DNA of 64,000 bases from DASQEH01 sp038239485. Lineage in GTDB: Bacteria; Actinomycetota; Actinomycetes; Propionibacteriales; Nocardioidaceae. Numbering within the stretch: the stretch's first letter is position 1; the number at the start of each line of letters is the position of its first letter. A model generated the notes under the pieces. The model saw only the letters and a list, made by a program, of their open reading frames with translations. It was not told the DNA's origin and did no database searches. The stretch is taken from the NCBI GenBank assembly GCA_038239485.1, contig JBBSET010000011.1:1-64000 (forward strand). Reading direction: 5' to 3'. Shown in pieces: positions 16,619 to 25,129 of the stretch. A program made the position numbers and the translations under genes.

Positions 16619-17760
16619 GGCGAGCCGGCGGTGATCCGCGAGGCAACCGGGGTCAGCCGCGCCACTCGCCCGTCCGTACCAGACGCCCAGCAGGCCCCGC
16701 CTCTCGTGCACTCGACCCCGTCGTACCTCGCGTGACCGAAGGTCCGCCAGGTCCGCCCGCCGTCGCGGCTCACGTCGCTCCCGGTCGGCCCGACCGCGAC
16801 TACCGTCCTCCTCCGGCCATGCACGAAGGCGACGCCGGAACGGTACCCGTGCACCGACCTCGAGCTCAGCGTCCAGTCCGTGCGGCTGTGGAGAAGGTAT
16901 GCCGATGCCCTGGTGCCGTTGTGCGGGTGCGTGTAGTCGCCCCCCACGATCACCGCCCGGGTTCCGGACGCGAAGGCGACCGAGTAGATCCCGGCAGACG
17001 GCCCGCCGCGCAGGGGCGTGTCCGTGGCGGTCCAGGACCTGCCGCCGTCGTGGCTGCGGAAGACACGAGGCTTGGCCACGCCGCCGGAGACGAACGCGAA
17101 CGAGTTCTTGCGAACCCACACGATGCAGGTGCCGCTGGCAGCGAACCCGAACTCGCCGGCTTCGGCTGGAGGCATCCCGCGTGTGGAGCGGACGTGCCAG
17201 GACCGCCCGAAGTCGTTCGAGACCGCCAGCCGGAAGTGTCCGTGCACGGGATCGCTCATCGCCAGTCCGCGGCCGCGAGGCGAGAAGGCCATGCAATCGT
17301 AGAACGCCTTCGGGCTGTGGTTGCGGAACCGCTCGCTCCAGGTGGCCCCGCCGTTGTTGGTGGCAAAGATCCGGGAGTCGCCACCGGAGCCGATGGACAA
17401 GACGACAGCCTCTTGGCGGTTCCATGCCTCGATGTCGCGCAACGGCAGCCCCGAGGCCGCCGGTGGCGAGACGTCCTTCCAGGTCCGGCCGCGATCCGTC
17501 GTACGAAATACCGTGCCGGCCTCCCCACTGACCCAGGCCACCCGCTTGCTGACGGCTGCCAGGCCGCGGAACTCGTCACTGCTGCCAGTGGGGGTGACAT
17601 CCCAGGAGAGCTTGGTGGCACTCTTGTCGGATTTGCCGGTGCCGGGGTGGCTGGTCGCGGCGGCCCCCGAAACGGACAGTCCAGCGAGCGCGGTCGAGGA
17701 CGTGACGAGGGCGATGGCGAGGGCGGTGGCGCGGCGCCGGATGGGTCGATGAGTTGACAC
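16528..17760 (-). CDS. Secreted BNR/YCF48-like beta-propeller protein
   Basis: A 410-residue exported protein. The N-terminus has a basic start (RPIRRR), a hydrophobic core and a likely signal peptidase site after GAAA. The mature part contains repeated Asp-box-like turns: RGRTWKDV, GGATWSERF, GRSWHVRS, GRSWTATD, GRTWRTFG, each followed by a propeller blade. These resemble photosystem-assembly YCF48 or sialidase-type repeats without clear sialidase catalytic residues. GTG 17760 has AGGG eight bases upstream. The last 30 codons, rich in Ser and Arg, lie antisense to tetR and look less coding-like, so the C-terminus may be degraded or frameshifted. Function unknown. Confidence 0.65.
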   Translation of the reverse strand: MSTHRPIRRRATALAIALVTSSTALAGLSVSGAAATSHPGTGKSDKSATKLSWDVTPTGSSDEFRGLAAVSKRVAWVSGEAGTVFRTTDRGRTWKDVSPPAASGLPLRDIEAWNRQEAVVLSIGSGGDSRIFATNNGGATWSERFRNHSPKAFYDCMAFSPRGRGLAMSDPVHGHFRLAVSNDFGRSWHVRSTRGMPPAEAGEFGFAASGTCIVWVRKNSFAFVSGGVAKPRVFRSHDGGRSWTATDTPLRGGPSAGIYSVAFASGTRAVIVGGDYTHPHNGTRASAYLLHSRTDWTLSSRSVHGYRSGVAFVHGRRRTVVAVGPTGSDVSRDGGRTWRTFGHARYDGVECTRGGACWASGTDGRVARLTPVASRITAGSPQSRSRIAASSSSGSGASPETRAWSSSPSM

Positions 17761-17843
17761 GGGCACGACCCTAGAGACATCGCCGTGGTGCGGCAATGCT
17801 CACACCCACGCGCTGCGGCTAACGGTCGGTCAATCGTTGCGAC

Positions 17844-18584
17844 ATGCTGGTAACCATGACGAAGCAGACCATTCCTCACCTGCACGGAGGAGGCGGCGGG
17901 CGGCAGGCACAGAGCGCCGTCCTGGTGCTGCACGGCGGCCGAGAGCACGGCACCATGGCGACAAGCCCGTTCCAGCTGTCGTATCTGCGGATGCTCGACA
18001 TGTACGCCGGGCTGAGGCGGCAGTCCCGATCGTGCGCGGTCTACCTGCTCCGCTACCGGCTGCGGGGCTGGAACTCCGCCCACGGCGTCCCTGACCCGGT
18101 CCTCGACGCCAGATGGGCGCTGGAGCGCATCGCGGCCGACCACGGCGACGTCCCGATCGGCCTGCTCGGTCATTCGATGGGCGCGAGGACGGCCTTCGCC
18201 GTCTGCGACGACCCACGCGTCGTGGGAGTCTGCGCGCTGGCCCCATGGCTCCCCGAGCGAGAACCGCTGCCTCCGGTCCGAGGCGGCGCGCGGTACGTCA
18301 TCGCCCACGGCACCTCTGACCGCATGACGTCCCCCCTCCTGAGCATGCGGTACGCCAGGCGGCTCCGGGAGGCGGGCAGCCAGGCGGCGCGCTTCGAGTT
18401 CGACGGCGGCAAGCATGCTCTGCTCGACGAGCCGGCACTTTGGCATCAGTTCGCCGTGCGTACGACGCTCGGGCTGGTCGGGGACCGTCCACTCCCCGCG
18501 GCCATCGAAGCCGCGCTGGACGGCGATCTCAACCCTGGCCTCGACCTGGCACTGAGCTCGGCGCTGACGGCTGCAACGAGCTGA
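17844..18584 (+). CDS. Alpha/beta-hydrolase (dienelactone-hydrolase-like)
   Basis: A 246-residue cytoplasmic alpha/beta-hydrolase. The strand-oxyanion segment AVLVLHGGREHG is followed by the nucleophile elbow GLLGHSMGARTA; the acid is probably in AHGTSDRMTSP and the catalytic His in GGKHALLDEP, giving a complete triad. No signal peptide is seen. An alternative ATG 12 bases downstream (MTKQTIPH) is possible. Convergent with cdsA. The substrate is not predictable; the family includes esterases, thioesterases and dienelactone hydrolases. Confidence 0.8.
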   Translation: MLVTMTKQTIPHLHGGGGGRQAQSAVLVLHGGREHGTMATSPFQLSYLRMLDMYAGLRRQSRSCAVYLLRYRLRGWNSAHGVPDPVLDARWALERIAADHGDVPIGLLGHSMGARTAFAVCDDPRVVGVCALAPWLPEREPLPPVRGGARYVIAHGTSDRMTSPLLSMRYARRLREAGSQAARFEFDGGKHALLDEPALWHQFAVRTTLGLVGDRPLPAAIEAALDGDLNPGLDLALSSALTAATS

Positions 18585-18619
18585 CTGGACCCACTGGCCC
18601 AGGACCGGCATGGCCGCGC

Positions 18620-19465
18620 TCAGGCAGCCGCTGGCACCAGGAAGTGCAGCACCAGGTAGACCACCGACACCGTGGCGAGCAACGAGTCGAGCCGGTCCAT
18701 GATCCCGCCGTGACCGGGCAGCAGGTTGCTCATGTCCTTGATGCCCAGGTCGCGCTTGATCAGCGACTCGACCAGGTCACCGAGGGTCGCGGCCACCGCC
18801 ACGGCCGTGCCGAGCACGAGTCCGACCCACCAGTCGGAGTCGATGAGGTAGACGATGCAGGCCACACCGACCGCCATGCAGGCGACCACAGAACCTACAA
18901 AGCCCTCCCAGGACTTCTTCGGGCTGATCACCGGCGCCATCGGATGCCGCCCGAAGACAACGCCGATCGCATAGCCGCCGATGTCGGACGCGATGGTCAC
19001 GAAGATGAACGTCAGGACTCGCTTGACCCCGTCGGCGGGGGCCAGCAGCAGCGCGACGAAGGACGCGAGGAACGGCAGGTAGACGAGGCAGAAGATCGTC
19101 GCGCTCACGTCGCGCACGAACCCGTGCTGACCTCGGTGCATCCGCCACAGCAGGCAGACCAGAACGGTGCCGGCGAAGACGGCGATCAGTACGTCGGCCC
19201 CGCCGTAGTACGCCCCGGCGATCATGCCGAGCGCCCCTACTGCCACCGGCACCGACGGGATCCAGGTGCCGTTGAGCGCAAGTGCGCGTCCAAGCTCCCA
19301 CAGCCCGATCAGGATGGCCGCGCTCACCACCACGAGGAAGCCGGTCTTGACAACGGCCAGTGACGCCACGACCACGCCGATCAAGATGACCGCGACGGTC
19401 ACGGCCGCCGGGAGGTCTCGGCCGGCGCGACTGCTGCTGGGCTGAGAGGCGGATGGCTCAGACAT
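18620..19465 (-). CDS. cdsA: Phosphatidate cytidylyltransferase CdsA
   Basis: A 281-residue membrane enzyme converting phosphatidic acid and CTP to CDP-diacylglycerol, the branch point of phospholipid synthesis. Eight or so hydrophobic segments are visible. The C-terminal signature is GDLVESLIKRDLGIKDMSNL plus PGHGGIMDRLDSLL, matching the CDS-family consensus. A GTG three bases upstream of the ATG is an alternative start. It follows frr by a few bases, in the usual actinobacterial rpsB-tsf-pyrH-frr-cdsA-rlmN series, though here other genes separate cdsA from rlmN. Confidence 0.93.
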   Translation of the reverse strand: MSEPSASQPSSSRAGRDLPAAVTVAVILIGVVVASLAVVKTGFLVVVSAAILIGLWELGRALALNGTWIPSVPVAVGALGMIAGAYYGGADVLIAVFAGTVLVCLLWRMHRGQHGFVRDVSATIFCLVYLPFLASFVALLLAPADGVKRVLTFIFVTIASDIGGYAIGVVFGRHPMAPVISPKKSWEGFVGSVVACMAVGVACIVYLIDSDWWVGLVLGTAVAVAATLGDLVESLIKRDLGIKDMSNLLPGHGGIMDRLDSLLATVSVVYLVLHFLVPAAA

Positions 19466-19472
19466 CACCGGC

Positions 19473-20030
19473 TCAGACCTCGAGAAGCTCGGCTTCCTTG
19501 CGCTTCAACAGGTCGTCGATCTGGTCCACATGCTGCTTGGTCATGACGTCGAGGCGCTTCTCCGCCCCCGTCACGTCGTCCTCACCGACCTCGCCGTCCT
19601 TCTGCGCCCGGTCCATCTGCTGCTTGGCATGGCGGCGGATGTTGCGGACGGACACCCTGGCGTCCTCGGCCTTCGCCCGTGCCAGCTTGATGTACTCCTT
19701 GCGCCGGTCCTCGGTCAGCTCGGGCATCGTGACCCGGAGGTTGTCGCCGTTGTTGGTCGGGTTGACTCCCAGGTCGGAGTCGCGGATGGCCTTCTCTATG
19801 CCGACCAGCGCCTGCCTGTCGTATGCGTTGATCATCACCGTGCGCGGGTCCGGGTTGGTGAACGAGGCCAGCTGCTGGATCGGCGTGGGGGTGCCGTAGT
19901 AGTCGGCGGTCAGCTTGGAGAACATCGCCGGGTGCGCGCGGCCGGTGCGGATGGACACGAAGTCGTCCTTGGCGACCTCGATCGCCTTGCCCATCTTCTG
20001 GTCGGCTTCCTTGAGGGTGGGGTCGATCAC
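19473..20030 (-). CDS. frr: Ribosome recycling factor
   Basis: A 185-residue RRF, the standard length, which splits post-termination ribosomes together with EF-G. The sequence starts MIDPTLKEADQKMGKAIEV and has the SIRTGRAHPAMF loop region and the C-terminal coiled-coil helix (GEVGEDDVTGAEKRLDVMTK). GTG 20030 is set by AAGGAGA six bases upstream; the longer open frame before it overlaps pyrH and has no coding support. It lies 40 bp downstream of pyrH. Confidence 0.96.
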   Translation of the reverse strand: MIDPTLKEADQKMGKAIEVAKDDFVSIRTGRAHPAMFSKLTADYYGTPTPIQQLASFTNPDPRTVMINAYDRQALVGIEKAIRDSDLGVNPTNNGDNLRVTMPELTEDRRKEYIKLARAKAEDARVSVRNIRRHAKQQMDRAQKDGEVGEDDVTGAEKRLDVMTKQHVDQIDDLLKRKEAELLEV

Positions 20031-20070
20031 GCAGGTCTCCTTCTCATCGCGGTTCCACGGACGCAGCGGG

Positions 20071-20826
20071 TCAGCCGCTGCCGACGTAGGTTCCGATCTT
20101 CTCACCTTGCACAATGCGGGCAATCGCACCCTTGACCTGCATCCCGAAGACGATCATCGGCAGCTCGTTCTCCATACACAGAGCGAACGCCGTGGCGTCT
20201 GCGACGCGCAGCCCACCCTTGAGCGCGTCCTGGAAGGTGACGCTGTCGAGCTTGGTCGCCGTCGGATCCTTGCGGGGGTCGGCTGTGTAGACGCCGTCCA
20301 CACCGTTCTTTCCCATCAAGACGATGTCGCACTTGGTCTCGAGTGCTCGCTGCACCGCGACTGTGTCCGTGGAGAAGAACGGCAACCCGGCGCCGGCGCC
20401 GAAGATGACGACCCGTCCCTTCTCGAGATGCCGGATCGCGCGCCGAGGGATGTACGGCTCGGCGACCTGACCCATGGTGATGGCGGTCTGCACGCGTGTC
20501 TCGATGCCCTCCTTCTCCAGGAAGTCCTGCAGCGCAAGGCAGTTCATCACGATGCCGAGCATGCCCATGTAGTCGGCCCTGGCCCGGTCCATACCTCGCT
20601 GCTGCAGCTCCGCGCCACGGAAGAAGTTGCCGCCACCAAGCACGATCGCCACCTGCACCCCATGACGGACGACGGCCGCAATCTCGGTCGCGATGCTATG
20701 GACGACATCGGGGTCGACACCGACCTGGCCGCCACCGAACACCTCTCCGGACAGCTTCAGCAGCACCCGCTGGTACGCCAGCGGTGCCTGCTCGTCGACT
20801 GGCTCGGTCTCTTCGGTCGGCTCCAC
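20071..20826 (-). CDS. pyrH: UMP kinase PyrH
   Basis: A 251-residue bacterial UMP kinase (amino-acid-kinase fold) phosphorylating UMP with ATP, feedback-inhibited by UTP in the family. Motifs: RVLLKLSGEVFGG near residue 20, VAIVLGGGNFFRGAEL, DRARADYMGMLGIVMN and the late TDTVAVQRALE and KNGVDGVYTADPRKDP. The GTG start has GAGGAGG eight bases upstream. An acidic 15-residue N-terminal extension (EPTEETEPVDEQ) precedes the family core. Confidence 0.95.
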   Translation of the reverse strand: MEPTEETEPVDEQAPLAYQRVLLKLSGEVFGGGQVGVDPDVVHSIATEIAAVVRHGVQVAIVLGGGNFFRGAELQQRGMDRARADYMGMLGIVMNCLALQDFLEKEGIETRVQTAITMGQVAEPYIPRRAIRHLEKGRVVIFGAGAGLPFFSTDTVAVQRALETKCDIVLMGKNGVDGVYTADPRKDPTATKLDSVTFQDALKGGLRVADATAFALCMENELPMIVFGMQVKGAIARIVQGEKIGTYVGSG

Positions 20827-20871
20827 GTAAGCGGCCTCCTCAGGCGTGAGATGGGGGTCGGGGATGCCCGG

Positions 20872-21690
20872 TCAGCTCTGTCCCACCTCGAAGCGGGCGA
20901 ACCGCTTGACCGTGATGCCGGCATCGTCGAGCAGTGCCTTCACCGACTTCTTGCTGTCCTGCACCGACGGCTGCTCCAGCAGGACGACATCCTTGAAGAA
21001 GCCGTTCAGGCGACCCTCGACGATTCGTGGCAGCGCCTGCTCGGGCTTGCCCTCCTCGCGCGCCGTCGCCTCGGCGATCTCACGCTCCTTGGCCACCAGC
21101 TCAGCCGGGACCTGGTCGCGGGACACGAACTGCGGGCGCATCGCGGCGATCTGCTGAGCGGTGCCGCGAGCGGCCTCGGCCTCGTCGCCGTCGTACGCGA
21201 CGAGGACTCCGATGGCGTGGGGCAGGTCGCTCGAACGGCGGTGCATGTAAGTCGCGACCTTGCCGTCGAAGTAGGTGACGCGGCCGAGCTCGAGCTTCTC
21301 GCCGATGACGGCCGCGAGGTCCCTGATCGCGTCGGCGACGGTCTTGCCGCTGGCAAGCGTCACCGCATCGAGGGTTTGCGCGTCGGCTGCCTGCTGCAGC
21401 TCGGCAGCGGCCGCGATCTCGCCCGCGAGCGTGATGAACGCCTCAGACTTCGCGACGAAGTCGGTCTCGGACTTCAGCTCGACGAGCGCGCCGCCGGAGT
21501 TGACGACCAAGCCGGCCGAGGCAGTCCGTTCGAGCCCTCGCTCCTCGACCTTCTTGCCCGTCGTGATGCGCAGTACCTCGATCGCCTTGTCGAAGTCGCC
21601 GTCCGCCTCGACGAGGGCATTCTTCGAGGCGAGCATCCCGGCGCCGGTCGCGTCGCGAAGCTTCTTGACGTCCGTGGCTGTGATGGCCAT
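20872..21690 (-). CDS. tsf: Elongation factor Ts
   Basis: A 272-residue EF-Ts, the nucleotide-exchange factor of EF-Tu. The N-terminal UBA-like module VKKLRDATGAGMLASKNALV is diagnostic, followed by the core with VELKSETDFVAKSEAF and AAMRPQFVSRDQVPAELVAK. The ATG has ACGGAGAG at good spacing. It is 45 bp upstream of pyrH and 144 bp downstream of rpsB, the usual rpsB-tsf arrangement. The 144 bp gap contains a repeated GAGACACCGAA-like element but no hairpin that I trust. Confidence 0.96.
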   Translation of the reverse strand: MAITATDVKKLRDATGAGMLASKNALVEADGDFDKAIEVLRITTGKKVEERGLERTASAGLVVNSGGALVELKSETDFVAKSEAFITLAGEIAAAAELQQAADAQTLDAVTLASGKTVADAIRDLAAVIGEKLELGRVTYFDGKVATYMHRRSSDLPHAIGVLVAYDGDEAEAARGTAQQIAAMRPQFVSRDQVPAELVAKEREIAEATAREEGKPEQALPRIVEGRLNGFFKDVVLLEQPSVQDSKKSVKALLDDAGITVKRFARFEVGQS

Positions 21691-21834
21691 GTCTCTCCGT
21701 TCCTGTATCAGTCATTCGGTGTCTCGTTGCCACCGTTCGGTGTCTGGCGGCCACGCCGAAGCGCGCGGCGGTCGAAGCGACAACCGCGCGTCACTCCGTG
21801 TCTGCGGGGACGCCTGGTTGGGTCAGGCCGCCGG

Positions 21835-23058
21835 TTAGCTGGTGGGGCCTTCGTCCGCCGCCGGAACCGGCTCCCCGCCGACCGTGACAACGACCTCGGC
21901 CGGGTCCGGCTCGGCTGCTTCGGGCTCGGCTGCTTCGGGCTCGGCTGCTGCGGGCTCGGGCGCTGCGGGCTCGGGCGCTGCGGGCTCGGCTGCTGCGGGC
22001 TCGGCTGCTGCGGGCTCGGTTGCTGCGGGCTCGGTTGCTGCGGGCTCGGTTGCTGCGGGCTCGGTTGCTGCGGGCTCGGTTGCTGCGGGCTCGGGCGCTG
22101 CGGCCGCGGCCGCTTCGGGCTCAGCCACGTCTTCGGCCACCTGGGGCTCAGCCGCGCCTTCGAGCTGCGTCGAGTCGCCCGTGGGCGCCGCGTCCGGGAT
22201 GACCGTCTCGGGTGCCGGCGGCGAGACCGCGGATGCCCCGGCCGGAGAGGTCGTGTCGCTTGCGGCTGCCTCGTCGCTCGAGCTGGACAGCAGCTCCCGC
22301 TCCCAGGCGGCAAGTGGCTCCTCGGCCCCCAGTTCCTCACCGGTCGCCTCCTGGCCACTCCTGACACCCGCACGAGCCATCAGTCCGTCGGCAACGGCGT
22401 CAGCCACGACCCGGGTCAACAAGGTCACCGAGCGGATCGCGTCGTCGTTGCCCGGGATCGGGTAGTCGACGACATCGGGGTCACAGTTGCTGTCCAGGAT
22501 GGCGATGATCGGGATGCCGAGCTTCCGGGCCTCGTTGACGGCCAGATGCTCCTTGTTGGTGTCGACGATCCAGACCGCTGCCGGGACGCGGCCCATGTCG
22601 CGGATTCCGCCCAGGGTGCGCTCGAGCTTGTCGCGCTCGCGCTTCATCTGCAGCAGCTCCTTCTTCGTCCGCCCGGATGCCGAGACGTCGTCGAAGTTGA
22701 CCTCCTCGAGCTCCTTGAGGCGCTGCGGGCGCTGGTGCACTGTCTGGAAGTTGGTGAGCATCCCGCCGAGCCAGCGCTGGTTGACGAACGGCATGCCAAC
22801 GCGCTTGGCCTGCTCGGAGATGGCTTCCTGCGCCTGTGTCTTGGTCCCGACGAAGAGCACGTTGCCACCCGAGGCCACGGCGCCCTTGATGAAGGCATAG
22901 CTGCGGTCGATGAAGGCCAAGGACTGCTGAAGGTCGATGATGTAGATGCCGTTGCGCTCGGTCATGATGAATCGCTTCATCTTCGGGTTCCACCGACGGG
23001 TCTGATGCCCGAAGTGGACGCCGCTCTCGAGCAGCTGGCGCATGGTCACGACGGCCAT
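21835..23058 (-). CDS. rpsB: 30S ribosomal protein S2 with a long repetitive C-terminal tail
   Basis: The first 250 or so residues are canonical S2: MRQLLESGVHFGHQTRRWNP at the start, RSYAFIKGAVASGGNVLFVG, RWLGGMLTNFQT and VVDTNKEHLAVNEARKLGIP-like sequence (here WIVDTNKEHLAVNEARKLGI). It is followed by about 150 residues of Ala/Glu/Pro-rich low-complexity sequence, including twelve tandem five-residue units, giving 407 residues in all against about 250-310 usually. GGAGG seven bases before ATG 23058 fixes the start. The core should bind 16S rRNA and S1-region partners; the tail is probably disordered and acidic. Confidence 0.96.
   Translation of the reverse strand: MAVVTMRQLLESGVHFGHQTRRWNPKMKRFIMTERNGIYIIDLQQSLAFIDRSYAFIKGAVASGGNVLFVGTKTQAQEAISEQAKRVGMPFVNQRWLGGMLTNFQTVHQRPQRLKELEEVNFDDVSASGRTKKELLQMKRERDKLERTLGGIRDMGRVPAAVWIVDTNKEHLAVNEARKLGIPIIAILDSNCDPDVVDYPIPGNDDAIRSVTLLTRVVADAVADGLMARAGVRSGQEATGEELGAEEPLAAWERELLSSSSDEAAASDTTSPAGASAVSPPAPETVIPDAAPTGDSTQLEGAAEPQVAEDVAEPEAAAAAAPEPAATEPAATEPAATEPAATEPAATEPAAAEPAAAEPAAPEPAAPEPAAAEPEAAEPEAAEPDPAEVVVTVGGEPVPAADEGPTS
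21913..22092 (-). repeat. Twelve tandem 15-bp units encoding an S2 tail of (EPxAx) repeats
   Basis: Twelve in-phase 15-bp units run without interruption. On the plus strand the commonest unit is GGTTGCTGCGGGCTC, present five times identically from 22018; variants begin GGCTGC or GGGCGC. The minus-strand protein reads EPAAT x5, EPAAA x2, EPAAP x2, EPAAA x1 and EPEAA x2. Such tracts are prone to copy-number change by slippage. Confidence 0.95.
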
Positions 23059-23429
23059 GGCATTTCCTCCTATGGCACCCTCGCGGGTGCCGACTGCGCG
23101 GCTCGTACTGCGCCGCGATTGCGGTTTGTCGCCTCGAACTGGTCGAGACCCTGACGCTCACGTGGGTGCCACTCCCCCGCTGGACCCGACCATGTCGGGA
23201 GCAGCTGACGAGACCGATGCACCCACCCGCAGCATGACTTCGGAATGTGGGCGTGCGAAGTCGAGCCGAATGATCGGCTCGCTGTCGCCAGTGTAGTGGA
23301 CACAGAGCAGGAGATCGAGCCAGCAGCTTGTGTACGCCGGTCGTCCACAGATGCGCTACGAGACCTCGGTTGTCCCCAGCTCTGAGCCGCTGGCTGGCGA
23401 CTCAGCGGTACACGGACGACCCTTCGGTC
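23059..23429. promoter_or_regulatory. Divergent intergenic region between rpsB and the M23-like gene
   Basis: This 371-bp stretch holds no convincing gene. It must contain the rpsB promoter and long 5' leader on the minus strand; a TACACT (-10-like) at 23295-23290 is the best candidate, without a good -35. A DnaA-box-like TCGTCCACA (one mismatch to TTGTCCACA) is at 23341-23349. No strong hairpin for S2 autoregulation was recognised by eye. Confidence 0.4.
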
Positions 23430-24212
23430 ATGACTCTGCCCCCGACGCTCGCGCATCCCCCATCGAGAACCCACACTGCGTTGCTGGCGGCGGCCCTCTG
23501 CGCCGTGGTCTCGGCGCTCATGCAACTGCCCGAACAGGCGGCTCCCTTGAATGGATACGTCGAGTCGACGCACCTCGCGCACGCGCGTCTGATGTCGGGC
23601 GCACGGTGGGTCTGGCCGCTGGATCCTGTGCCTGAGATCGTCCATCGCTTCGACCCACCCGACGACCCGTGGGGGCCTGGCAACCGGGGAGTGGACCTGC
23701 TCGGATCGCCCGCTCAGCCGGTGCTGGCCATCGCTGCCGGGGAGGTGACGTTCGCTCGCCCGCTCGCCGGGCGGGGTGTCGTCGTGGTGAGCCACGGTGC
23801 CCTTCGGTCGACCTATGAGCCCGTGACCGCCGATGTCGTCGTCGGCGACCGGGTCGAGGCGGGATCCGTGATCGGGCTGCTGCAGACGGTCCAGTCGCAC
23901 TGCGCACCCCAGTTCTGCCTCCACCTCGGACTTCGGCGCGGAGAACGCTACCTCGACCCGTTGAGCATGCTGGGCCCGCAGCCAGTGCGGCTCAAACCAC
24001 TGCTGACAGCGAGCGTGCCGGCCGCCCGGTCAGATCACGAGCCGATGGGGCGCTTCGCAACCTCCGATCCACAGGCGGTCCCGCGCCGCGATGCGAGCTC
24101 AACCGGGAGTCGAAGCAGCTCGAAATCCGTCGCATCCGGGGTTCGGCAGGCTGTGGCCGCTGTCGTCCTCTCATGGTCGGGAGCTGACGAATCCGGTCAG
24201 GCCCGGGGATGA
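23430..24212 (+). CDS. M23 (LytM)-family peptidase-like protein with an altered zinc site
   Basis: A 260-residue exported protein: N-terminal hydrophobic segment (about residues 16-32) and a LytM domain. In the position of the usual GHRGVDL metal motif it has GNRGVDL, so Asn85 (codon 23682-23684) replaces the first zinc ligand; the Asp89 ligand and the C-terminal CLHLG His165 remain, as does SHC (His157). It may therefore be a non-catalytic LytM protein that binds or regulates peptidoglycan hydrolases. A Ser-rich tail of about 60 residues follows. ATG 23430 is chosen because the signal segment starts right after it. Its last 16 bp overlap xerC. Confidence 0.75.
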   Translation: MTLPPTLAHPPSRTHTALLAAALCAVVSALMQLPEQAAPLNGYVESTHLAHARLMSGARWVWPLDPVPEIVHRFDPPDDPWGPGNRGVDLLGSPAQPVLAIAAGEVTFARPLAGRGVVVVSHGALRSTYEPVTADVVVGDRVEAGSVIGLLQTVQSHCAPQFCLHLGLRRGERYLDPLSMLGPQPVRLKPLLTASVPAARSDHEPMGRFATSDPQAVPRRDASSTGSRSSSKSVASGVRQAVAAVVLSWSGADESGQARG

Positions 24213-25114
24213 GCCAGTCGGTAGGCCGCTCGAAGCCGTTCGGTGGTCACGTGCGTGTAGAGCTGAGTCGTCGCGAGTGAGGCATGACCGAGGATCTCCT
24301 GGACAGCCCGCAGGTCGGCTCCACCTTCGAGCAGATGGGTCGCGGCGGTATGCCTGAGCCCGTGCGGGCCGAGGTCAGGTGCCCCTGCCACATCGGCAAG
24401 CCCCGCGTGAACCAGTCTGCGCACTTCGCGCTGGTCGATCCGGCCTCCGCGAAGCCCGAGGAACAGCGCCACCCCACTGCCCGGCCGGGCCAGTGGCGGC
24501 CTGCCTCTTGTCAGCCAGGCATCGATGGCGCGGGCGGCGGGCACCCCGTAGGGCACCGACCTCTCCTTGCGGCCTTTGCCCAGAACGCGAATCAGGCGGC
24601 GCTCGGAATCCAGGTCGTCGATGTCCAGCCCGGTGAGCTCGGCGACCCGGACGCCGGTGGCATACAGCAGCTCCAGGATCGCGACATTTCTCAGCCCGGC
24701 GGGTCCCGCACCATCTGCAACATCGGCAGCGGTGGCCAACAGCCGGTCGACCTCGTTGCCGGTCAGAGCCGGCGGTAACAGGCGATGACTCTTGGGGTTG
24801 GCGAGGAGCTCGCCAGAATCGGTTGCCAGCCGCCGTGTCGCCGCCGCCCAGGCGGTGAAGACCCTGGCGGCGGTTGCCCGCCTCGACAAGGTCGTCCGTG
24901 ACATTCCCAATGTCTGTTGTCTGGCCAGCCAGCTGCGCAGGGCCCTCAGGTCGATGGCAGCAAGCTCGCTACCTCCGAGCCTGGCGATGTGCTGGAGCAG
25001 GTCGGTGATGTCGCCGGTGTATGCCCGCACCGTCTGCGGTGACAGATTCCGCTCCATCTCGAGGTGCCGGCGGTAGTCGACCAGGGCGGCCGCAAGCGGC
25101 GCGGGTATCTGCAC
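24197..25114 (-). CDS. xerC: Tyrosine recombinase XerC-like
   Basis: A 305-residue site-specific recombinase. The SAM-like N-terminal core-binding domain (LVDYRRHLEMERNLSPQTVR) is followed by the catalytic domain with Arg in LYATGVRVAELTGL, Lys in GKGRKERSVP, HGLRHTAATHLLEGGADLRA, then ILGHASLATTQLYTHV with the tyrosine nucleophile. All catalytic residues are present. GTG 25114 is chosen because GAGGG lies five bases upstream; a GTG at 25129 sits immediately against an AGGAGG and is too close to use it. The location near rpsB is the standard actinobacterial xerC site for chromosome-dimer resolution at dif. Confidence 0.9.
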   Translation of the reverse strand: MQIPAPLAAALVDYRRHLEMERNLSPQTVRAYTGDITDLLQHIARLGGSELAAIDLRALRSWLARQQTLGMSRTTLSRRATAARVFTAWAAATRRLATDSGELLANPKSHRLLPPALTGNEVDRLLATAADVADGAGPAGLRNVAILELLYATGVRVAELTGLDIDDLDSERRLIRVLGKGRKERSVPYGVPAARAIDAWLTRGRPPLARPGSGVALFLGLRGGRIDQREVRRLVHAGLADVAGAPDLGPHGLRHTAATHLLEGGADLRAVQEILGHASLATTQLYTHVTTERLRAAYRLAHPRA

Positions 25115-25129
25115 GGTGTCCCTCGGCAC

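Noticed and set aside
21913..22092. Regular 15-bp repeats resembling a small CRISPR or minisatellite
   Set aside because: Units are contiguous without spacers, in phase with rpsB and encode pentapeptides, so they are coding repeats.
19915..23154. A 1079-codon plus-strand open frame with Leu/Gly/Cys repeats
   Set aside because: It is antisense to frr, pyrH, tsf and rpsB, all firm genes; the repeats are the shadow of the S2 tail units.
24197..25114. Tyrosine recombinase as the integrase of an island
   Set aside because: It is at the standard actinobacterial xerC position and matches XerC; no attachment sites or cargo genes are seen.
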